Of a stretch of 64,000 bases of DNA, positions 56,453 through 64,000 are shown one piece after another (positions within the stretch are counted from its first letter, which is position 1; each line of letters starts with the position of its first letter). The translations under genes and the position numbers were made by a program. Source of the stretch: Oidiodendron maius Zn (lineage: Eukaryota > Ascomycota > Leotiomycetes > Myxotrichaceae); contig KN832890.1 of assembly GCA_000827325.1 (NCBI GenBank), positions 526,439 through 590,438 on the forward strand, written 5' to 3'. Under the pieces are notes generated by a model that was not told where the DNA came from, ran no database searches, and saw nothing but the letters and a program-made list of their open reading frames with translations.

Positions 56453-58350
56453 CTAATACTTGTACCAGCTTGACGGATGGATTGAGTACTTGTAGTAACC
56501 AGCAAACCTAGTCTCCTCCTTGTGGCTTAATGATTCCAACTCTTGCACCAGGCAGCTGTGCTCTTTGCGTTTATGTGTGAGCTCCTCCCTCTTCTGCCTC
56601 CACTCAAGCTCTGCAGCCAATTCAATCCTGTGTCGTAGCTCTTGATAGCTGAATGAATTGTCAAAATATTTGACAGCAAAGCTGTCGACCTTGTTGATGT
56701 CTCGAAAAATAAGAGCAGAAAGACGTATGGACTCGCTCCTCCTCTGATTGATATGCTGTTTGATGCAAACTAGCCGCTCTAGTTGAACACTTTTGGGAAG
56801 CAATAACGGATCGAACAACAACCGGGGGAATCCGGAATCATACTCTTTTAACAATAGGTATTGATAAGTAGCACACTTGTCTAGAGCTACCCATAGATCC
56901 ATGACCGTAAGCAGCATCACTGATGTGTCCTCGGCACTCTCGGCAGACACAGGGCAGGCAACGGTGGTGAAGGCTTGGATAAGCGCCGCCAGTCATATGC
57001 AGGCATCTTAGAACGTTAGATTGGTATATAGCCATCCATATAGGTGCTCTTGAACCCAGATTTCGACATCCATGAGTGACAGACGATTATTGACCTTCAA
57101 GTCGAACTGAGGAAGCTTTGTCCCAAGTTGAAGGATACAGTAACAACAGTTCAGCTGGAACTTGCCAGAATCTAGCGGTATGTCTTCCAGCTTCGGTCTT
57201 CCATCGAGGTAAGGTTGGAGATTTGAGAGGCTCAACCCTGTATCTTTTTGAAAGACAGCTGCGACAGGTTCCATTTTAACTGCAGCCAAAGGGGATCTGC
57301 TTTCTGCTCGATCGCATGCTACCTGCTGGTAATTTCAGCCTGAGCCGCCTCAACAATTTCGTGGACGTATCACATCTGGGGCTGCTCATCTGTCATAGAG
57401 AGTTTTAACGATCGTCTGCTGATCTTGGTGGCCATAACGAACATTGTATCGCTAGGCATAGCGACCTGTAAGGTGCAGTCCAAGATACGTGCCATGAAGT
57501 AGACTATGAATGATTTGTAAGGCCTATGATCTTCCTGTCCGACAGCGAGGCTGGTCTGCAGCGCGACGCGAAGCAGCAGCCAGAGGGATGACCGGCGCCA
57601 AGGCTTCAAAACATCCTTCTACAGGACCTTGTCGCGGGTGCGTTTGTGGATGCGAGAAATACCCGCGGGCTGTCCTACGTCTCGTAGGACACCAGTAAGC
57701 ATCTCCGTAACGAACTTTGGATGCATGGTATCCCGGATCTCAGTGGTGTCAGAGCCAGCTTTTGATACAATAGGGACGGACTCTATCGGGGTATCCATAT
57801 CCAGCCGCGCTAGGAGCTCTACTAAAGACTCTTGAAAAGAGGGTTCGGCCATCCTCTTATAGTCCAGTGTAATAGCCGGACCAGGGAAATAGCGTCGGAG
57901 TCTTCTCTTTATCGCCATAACGGCAGCAGTGGTAGGGGAGAGTTCGAACAACTCAAACATGAATTGTTCGGGCGCTACACAAATAATGAGGCCCGCATTC
58001 TGACCACAAATATAAAATAATAGAACGTCTATTGAAATGGTGAGCGTAGTGAGCGGTCCTATCCTGGACCAAGTCTACCTTCGCTAGTCATCTATCCAAG
58101 ATACATCTTGACATATTCAACCATTATATCTCCACATGGGTCTCTGATCTGAAGCATCCTGCTCAGCATTTTGACGCAAGCTGCCCATTTCAAATGATCT
58201 TCTGGAGGAAGGCAGGCCACGAATGATTCCAACGCAGCCCTACACTCCTCCGTGAGTGCAAGACCCTCTGTGATGTCGGCATCCTCCTCTTGCAGTAGCT
58301 CGGGAGGAAAGAAAACATAGTTAAACGTGTACAGCAGGCGGTGAGCTACC
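56453..58350 (-). pseudogene. N-terminal remnant of a very large DUF6606/DUF3638-family gene
   Basis: In order down the minus strand the sequence reads YVFFPPELLQEEDADI (near 58300), ICGQNAGLIICVAPEQ, then FELFELSPTTAAVMAIKRRL and RRYFPGPAITLDYKRMAEPS. HPKFVTEMLTGVLRDVGQPA, PWRRSSLWLLLRVALQTSLA and FDLKVNNRLSLMDVEIWVQE come next. The series ends with LLTVMDLWVALDKCATYQYL and LKEYDSGFPRLLFDPLLLPK. These are successive parts of the DUF6606 N-terminal region of fungal giant proteins annotated as ubiquitinyl-hydrolase-like. The frame is broken many times. The central region with DUF3638/DUF3645 is missing, and 54.2-56.4 kb holds unrelated sequence instead. Confidence 0.65.
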
Positions 58351-58696
58351 GTTATGGTTTTGTTTTCCTCCTTTCCTCGTTTTTTCTCATCTTTCTTTTT
58401 CTTGTTTCCTTTTTCATTTATTGTTTTTGTTTCCGTTCGTCTTTATTCGTAGCTTTACCGTTGATCAGCCCGGGGTGTAAATGAAAGGCAGACAGACAGG
58501 GCCCAGTTTTGAAGTAGTTGAATCTCACACTTGGCTGTTGTCTCACACTTGGCTGTTAAGTTTGGTGTAAGACATAGATGCTGCAGGAGGGAAATCTCCC
58601 TCCATGTTTCATGACCTGGCAAGACGGCCCTGTATGGAGACGTTTTATGGCGGCATATCCGTAGTACAGCACCGTCAGCCGGAGGTGAGAGTTGCA

Positions 58697-58810
58697 TATC
58701 TGAAATATGACCTTTCTTAAGTGCTACATGAAAATGTAGCCAGCTTTAGGGCTATGGGCTTGCTTCTGCATTTATGCGTGTACCACTTAAGAAAGATCAG
58801 ATCTCAGATA
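58697..58810. mobile_element. Small foldback (MITE-like) element
   Basis: The left 27 bases (TATCTGAAATATGACC..CTTAAGTG) and the reverse complement of the right 27 bases (TATCTGAGATCTGATC..CTTAAGTG) are alike with about four or five differences. CTTTCTTAAGTG is identical in both. The similarity fades into GTG(C/G)TACA. The whole is 114 bp and non-coding. A clear target-site duplication is not seen. It is a miniature inverted-repeat element or a lone hairpin of unknown family. Confidence 0.6.
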
Positions 58811-59862
58811 GGTACTTCAGACGTACCACCAGTGCTACGGCAAGATGTGTGGAATGAGCAGACTCATATATAACCATGGACGGAGCCCTGCACAACCTCT
58901 CTTAGAGGCGCTGTATAGCATCGATACTTGCAAGAAACCTTGGCAAATGCGACAGCGCAAACGTGGCCCAATGGGCTCGCGAAACGTGAAGCCACCTCAC
59001 TGCTAGCATCAGCATATGTGCCAGACTCTCGGTCGAACCGAGACAGATTAAAATTTCTGCGTGGCGCGAAATAGGTACATGGACGATAGCGGTGTGAATG
59101 AAATATTTCGTGTGAGTGGCTGGCCTTGTTAACCTTCGATGCGCCCCTGAGGTTTTGTGGCACTCCTTGTCGTCAGGTTACTTGCGACATTCCTCCAATT
59201 AGAGGCTCTGATCCCGAGGGAACCTAATTGGAGCTATGAGAAGCTACGCGCCTGTCTTTATTGGGATGAAAAGAAGCAAGAGAAGGCTGACCAAGATGCT
59301 GAGGCAGAGATTATTGCAGCAGGTGGATTTGATAGAGTTGGAAAAAGTCAGGGGCTACGGGGTAGTATGAGCCGTATTCTTGAGGATATAGCAGCTGAGA
59401 AGAGGGACTACCGGTTTTCTAGTTAGAATCGCATTATATTTAGTCGAATTAAGCAGTCGAATTCGGGTGGTTCAGATTGGCACTGGTCCCAATGTATCAT
59501 TAGCCCCATGGTGTGCACCTCAGTATGTCTGTGTTGATATGCGATATGCAGGGGACGAGCTTTGCCTGGTCGGATCGACCGTCGTAGAGGAGTCTCGGCT
59601 TCCATTCAACCTCAACCTGTTTTTGCTGACGATGAAGCTGCCACCAGCATATCTGACGAGGTAGAGGGACTAGCATACGATACATTTCAAACGGGTTAAC
59701 TAACAGGCGAATTGCGGCGTAGTCGTTGAAGACTAGAACTGCAAGCTAGCTATAAATGGTATGGTTTGAACCACGAATTGAGGCTGGGTTTTTATGCGGT
59801 GAGACCTTCCTCAATGAATGCCATTCTTGACGTGAATGCCCCGGCCACGCCTCCTGAATGAA

Positions 59863-59869
59863 TATATAA
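59863..59869 (+). promoter_or_regulatory. TATA box of the spherulin-4 gene
   Basis: TATATAA lies 79 bp before the second-next ATG pair, at the usual distance for a fungal TATA promoter with a short leader. The leader is pyrimidine-rich near 59910-59935. Confidence 0.55.
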
Positions 59870-59947
59870 CCCACTGCTATCGAATCTTCGCGTAAACAGA
59901 AACACACAGTCTTTATCTTTATCACCTCGGAGTACTTTCCTGGTTCT

Positions 59948-60835
59948 ATGATGCAGCTCTCACCACTATTATTTCTCGCAGCTGGCGCCTCAGCAACTGG
60001 TATCCTCTTACCGCTCTACCTGTACCCTTCAGCAATCTATAACGATGGTGCCGCTAATTGGAAGCCCGTTTACGACGCCATCATCAATAACCCCTCTGTG
60101 AATTGGCAAGTTATTATCAACCCGCACAATGGCCCGGGACTGTCCGGCCTCCCCGGCGATGATGATTTGAACTATATGAATGGCACGGCGCAGTTCAATT
60201 CTTTGCCGCATGTACGTACCATCGGTTACGTACGCACATTAAATGGAGCATCACCCCTGTCTGAGGTGGAGGCCAACATCACCATCTGGGCTACATGGAA
60301 CAGCTACACCAGTAGCAACATCTCAGTTCATGGCATTTTCTTTGACGAAGCGATCGAGCCATCTGGGGTGAGCGACGGGTCAAATCTGGCATACTTGACC
60401 AATGCCACGAGTTTCGCTCGCAAAGCGTTCGGCAGCACACCCATCGTAACTATTTGCAATTTCGGGGCGAAGCCTGACTCGCGGTACTATTCCATCTGCG
60501 ACGAGATCATTGTCTTCGAGAGCTGCCTTGATAACAATGCAGGTAACAGCGTATGCACTACTGCGCCCCTTCCACCTCAGTATGAGAACCAGACGACTAT
60601 CAGTGCAAACATTCCAGATACAACATATGCCAATCAGGCGGCTATTGTGGTGCATGACTTTGTAGGCACAACGTATGATGGGAAGCAGGCGAATACAACG
60701 ACACTAGATAGCTATGTCTCCACGTTGGAGGCGAACTCAGTGGGCTGGGCGTATTTTTGTAGTTTAAACTACTCGAGTGTTACCTTTGGACCCGCGACGG
60801 TTGGCGTTTTTGCGAGCTCTGTTGGTAATGCTTGA
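59948..60835 (+). CDS. Secreted spherulation-specific family 4 protein (GH135-like)
   Basis: A single exon gives 295 residues. The signal peptide is MMQLSPLLFLAAGASATG. The mature part starts ILLPLYLYPSA, as in spherulin-4 proteins. It continues with NWQVIINPHNGPG, VRTIGYVRTLNG (a TIM-barrel strand pair), HGIFFDEAIEPSG (an acidic Asp-Glu motif at residues 133-134), then FGAKPDSRYYSICDEIIVFE and QAAIVVHDF. In Aspergillus the related Sph3 is a glycoside hydrolase needed for cell-wall galactosaminogalactan. By analogy this may cut a similar polymer, but the substrate here is not shown. It has several N-glycosylation sites. Two adjacent ATGs are possible starts. The frame is intact, with a TATA box upstream. 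Confidence 0.9.
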   Translation: MMQLSPLLFLAAGASATGILLPLYLYPSAIYNDGAANWKPVYDAIINNPSVNWQVIINPHNGPGLSGLPGDDDLNYMNGTAQFNSLPHVRTIGYVRTLNGASPLSEVEANITIWATWNSYTSSNISVHGIFFDEAIEPSGVSDGSNLAYLTNATSFARKAFGSTPIVTICNFGAKPDSRYYSICDEIIVFESCLDNNAGNSVCTTAPLPPQYENQTTISANIPDTTYANQAAIVVHDFVGTTYDGKQANTTTLDSYVSTLEANSVGWAYFCSLNYSSVTFGPATVGVFASSVGNA

Positions 60836-62930
60836 AGGAAAAGTAATGCCGTCGTCCCTGCAAACAAAAAATGGCGTATCTGCAGGTACTTTTGGCGGCA
60901 GGGCGTTGTCTGTAATATAGTCTAGATCAAATTCAGGCTGGTTATGCCTAGTACAGCCGGAAATCATCCATGCCGTGGTGATATTTGATAGCTAGGATCC
61001 GTATCATCGCCTCTAAAGTCACTATGAGCTGCCGACAACCAGACCTGCAAGAGATCCTTGTTGTCGACTTTACTGGGCAATGCCGTAGTTGGGTGGGAAT
61101 GCGTGCCTGGTCTTTGTACAATGATAACGAATAGAAGGCGCAGCGGACGTCGGGAGAGAGTATGGTATGCAGGAGCTCGAGTTTCTCGCCGAATAGCTAG
61201 GAATTGAGGCAGGAGTCGTGGGAGCGGATTATATCGTAGGCACCGATTATTTAGAGTGTGAAACGTGGCAGCAATGGCCTGAACCCGTGACGCTGCCTAA
61301 TGTCCTATCATAGTCCAACTTCTTATACTTATAGTAATTGCTGTACATTATGCTAAAACTATCTAGACCACGTACGGTCAGGAGTTCTATATCAGCCACC
61401 ATTCCGCGATAGTACAGGCAGCTTACGCTCCTCGTGAGAAGTCAAAAAAGTAGAGCTTATCCCCTTCATCAAATTCTTAGCTAGAAAGGCGTAGGCCGCT
61501 CTGACACTAACACTTAGTCTAGCGATAGACAGCCTACATGTCGATTTAGTGGAGTTGAAATTTGACTCGGATGCCAACTCTCCGCTAACCTACTGATCAA
61601 CAACACCATTGTCAATACCCTTCTGACAGCACGTTATTTATGGTAGTAGCATAGACGCCTTTTGATGAATTGACAGCGAATATAGCTAATAATGTTAGTT
61701 GATTAAGTAGGGAACTTCTAATCACACCTTCCTTTAGCTCTGGTAGGTTCTGGACGAGTCCGGCGTCCTCCGTAACGCAAGAGGAGACTTTCTATGAACT
61801 TTAGTGCCACTGGCTAGATATATTCCTATGGCTTTGTATTAAACCTTAATTGAGCATGCGTCAAAAATACGCTACTAACCCTTCTAGGAATTATAAGCAA
61901 CTTTAACTATTTATGGCATGGCGAGACGAATGTACAGTACTACGTTTCAATACCCAGCTGACTCTTGAGTGAGTTAAGGAGTTATGTAAAATAAGGTAAG
62001 AAGATTAACTTTATATAATTAGACAAGCTGAGTCAGGAGATACCAAAAGATTCTATGAAAAAAGCTATTAGAACGATTCGTCTCATTGGCCCTACCACCT
62101 GTGCCATCTGGAAAGCAGAGTCCCTAATTGGCGGTATAACTCAACTTCAGGAAGCATTTATATTGTTAGCTCAGAGATAATTAGGCTTCAGAATGCGCTT
62201 TAAAGCGGTCCCAGCCACACGCATCACTACACGCTCGTCGGCCGGGAGGCATGGGTACGCTTAGCTAGCAATGGCGAAGTATATAAACAGATTACAGATA
62301 GTGACTGTTCGTCCGGTATGGCCCAATATCGTTAAAGCAGTGTAGGCAGGTTCTAGCCTATACAGGTTCGTGAGATGGTCATTTCCAAACTAAGTTCATA
62401 AGCCTAGTATCCTTTGGAATGGCAGGCCCCGCCTTGGCTTAGAGGTGCAAGTCGCGTTGATTCACTCTCGTGTATTTTAAGACACTTCCTATGTAAGCCC
62501 TATGCCTAAAATAGGCTGGGGGGGTTAACACATGGGATGTTCTGTTTTAGCACAATCCACTCCCACCGTCATACTAGTAATGTACTGTGGAGCGGATAGG
62601 GGTAGTGAATCAAACTGAGTGCGTATATTTGAGGATGTTGCTGTGATATACAGAGGTCCATGTCTACAGACCCCACAATGTTGCTGTCACGTCTCGTGCT
62701 ACTTGTGACGGGATGTCGGACGAATTAGGAATATTACGCCTCGTCTTACTCAGCTTATCTATCTTTATACTCCCCCATTTCCTGCACACCCCTTTATTCC
62801 TTAGGGGTTATCGCTACATTTATTATTCTTTAATTGGCACCGTCCTGTGGTAAGATATCCCATCATCTTTTCGCCTATTATAACTCCATGTTTGGTTTTA
62901 GGCGTTGGGCGTCTACTTGTCGCCACTAAA
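60836..62930. other. Long gene-poor stretch
   Basis: No gene is supported in about 2.1 kb. Sequence is AT-rich with many stops in all frames. The last 100 bp is the upstream region of the following gene, with AT-rich and pyrimidine-rich parts. Confidence 0.45.
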
Positions 62931-64000
62931 ATGAGATCGAACATCAATAGAACCGTGTATCTCCCAATCTTATTTTTGGTCATCTTCGGGTTCAGCCCGG
63001 TCGGGACATCTTCAACCACTTCAACAGTTAACATATCCCACCGCGATGAAACCGCGCATAATACAGAGCCTCTCAACTGCACGACCGAATTAAGCCCTGA
63101 TTTCTACGGGTTTGGAGTCCGTCTTGGAGTCTATTTTGCGTGGCTTAGCCAATACTTTGCGAACATCCTTCTGCCGTCGGAGATTGCAAGCTCTTTAGAC
63201 ACTAACAGCATCTTCCTGCTAGCCCTTCTAGCAAGTCTTTTTAGAGGAACGCTTGTCCATGAACTCTTCCAGATCGATGGCCTCATACTTATGCATCTCA
63301 GTTCTGGGTTTTTGTTCAGCAGTTTGAGTATTTGGGGTTATAGGACGTCACTTTATCAGAAGGAGGGACCAACAGCCATAAATTACTTTGGAAGGTTCGG
63401 CACGCACTGCAGGCTTGCTTTAGCTACGGCTATCAGCCTGTACGGCGCTTGGTTCTGGTGGGAAGGCTTAAGAAATGGACTAAATATTGCTGAAGACCCA
63501 CAGTGCCGGATAGTATTCACCTGGTTCTTCAAGCAATGGCCGGTCACCGGTGGCATTCACACATTTTACATAATCATCTCGATCGGCTGTGCAGTCTATT
63601 ACGGAACTATGTGCGTTGCTGCAGTACTAGTTGTAATCTTGAAGCTGTTCCAGGGCGGATGGAAGCGGAAAATAAAGTTACAAACAGGCTTTACGGCCTT
63701 TGAGTGCGTAATATGTAACGCTCAATGCTTGATCATCTGTTGCTAATTTTATGAATACAGACTGTCAATCGTATACAACGTGCTACGCATCTTCAACCTC
63801 TTCTGGATCGTCTTCTGCGCTAGCATGATCGAGATGACCCTCAACTTCAACCATATGCTGAACACGCTTGCACCATATGGAAGGATTGGTTATCCTGGGC
63901 AGTTGGTACCCTTAGTTGTCGGTATACTAAGTCTAGTCAGAGTTTTGTGGTTAATTTACAGGGAGTGGAAAGACAGCCAGCCGGAAGGGAACGCTCGAAA
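62931..64000 (+). CDS. Fungal multi-pass membrane protein, runs off the window
   Basis: Exon 1 is 62931-63703 and exon 2 starts at 63761 and is still open at the window end. The intron donor is GTGCGT and the acceptor ACAG, with phases agreeing. The start is the first in-frame ATG. A signal-peptide-like segment (VYLPILFLVIFGF) is followed by a glycosylated loop with CTTELSPDFYGFGVRLGVYF, the usual opening of an uncharacterised fungal family with seven to nine membrane segments. Segments continue: SIFLLALLASLFRG, LHLSSGFLFSSLSIWGYR-like, FYIIISIGCAVYYG and FELSIVYNVLRIFNLFWIVF. The function is unknown. The C-terminus lies outside the window. Confidence 0.82.

Larger units (their letters stand above)
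58351..59947. other. Intergenic, gene-poor
   Basis: A pyrimidine-rich stretch lies at about 58360-58450, and the foldback element at 58697-58810 is listed separately. A plus-strand frame of 89 residues (59157-59426) with NWSYEKLRACLYWDEKKQEK and GSMSRILEDIAAEKRDYRF looks like genuine protein sequence but is isolated. I cannot assign it to a gene. Confidence 0.4.

Noticed and set aside
59157-59426. 89-residue frame with plausible protein sequence
   Set aside because: Isolated, with no start codon context or exon partner; mentioned within the intergenic entry only.
1-64000. tRNA genes, rRNA, CRISPR arrays, telomere repeats
   Set aside because: I looked for the GGTTCGAATCC-type arm, spaced identical repeats and TTAGGG runs and found none that hold up.

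Overview
The window is nuclear DNA of a filamentous ascomycete. The gene content suggests a Sordariomycete or close relative, but this is inference. Short GT-AG introns (43-153 nt) interrupt most genes. The families are typical of such fungi: HET-domain proteins, a NOD-like receptor with TPR repeats, a Zn2Cys6 regulator, a Helo-like_N protein, an eqolisin-like protein, a 2EXR protein, an SRR1 fragment and a spherulin-4 protein. There is no ribosomal, tRNA or core housekeeping gene block. Many genes are decayed, and long stretches are AT-rich or repeat-bearing, so this looks like an accessory or repeat-rich compartment. The window opens with 34 G residues, probably a contig-end artefact.

Layout. 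0.5-2.3 kb: a 14-TM DHA2 efflux transporter on the minus strand with one apparent frameshift. 2.8-3.9 kb: remains of small secreted proteins. 4.7-5.55 kb: an intact orphan protein. 6.0-6.85 kb: a broken fungal transcription factor. 7.3-10.7 kb: a full HET-NB-ARC-TPR receptor on the minus strand. 11.5-12.4 kb: a divergently transcribed pseudokinase. 12.85-13.8 kb: an alanine-rich membrane protein. 14.1-14.5 kb: a pogo/Fot-type transposase tail. 17.15-18.1 kb: an unknown protein. 18.9-19.2 kb: a decayed small secreted protein. 19.9-21.9 kb: a complete six-exon PHO84-type phosphate transporter. 23.0-23.4 kb: a decayed HET tail next to a complete HET-ZZ protein at 23.9-26.1 kb. 26.5-27.4 kb: a secreted eqolisin-fold protein without its catalytic pair. 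28.1-30.4 kb: an FAD-dependent monooxygenase-like protein. 33.1-34.0 kb: a four-exon cupin protein. 35.0-36.2 kb: a broken 2OG-Fe(II) oxygenase head to head with a truncated phosphate-transporter tail. 37.3-40.4 kb: a Zn2Cys6 regulator. 42.7-44.0 kb: a Helo-like_N protein. 46.2-46.8 kb: an unknown protein. 49.05-50.13 kb: an F-box protein.

From 50 to 58.4 kb lies a graveyard. A very large fungal gene of the DUF6606/DUF3638 family survives only as its two ends. Between them sit an SRR1 fragment and a frameshifted 2EXR gene, bracketed by two 35-bp direct repeats. At 59.95-60.84 kb there is an intact spherulin-4 protein, and a multi-pass membrane protein runs off the right edge.

The strongest candidate system is the cluster at 7.3-13.8 kb: an NLR with an HET effector domain, a pseudokinase with all catalytic residues replaced but its scaffold kept, and a glycine/alanine-rich membrane protein. 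It resembles a guard/decoy arrangement, which plants have built from an NLR and pseudokinases. That functional reading is inference.
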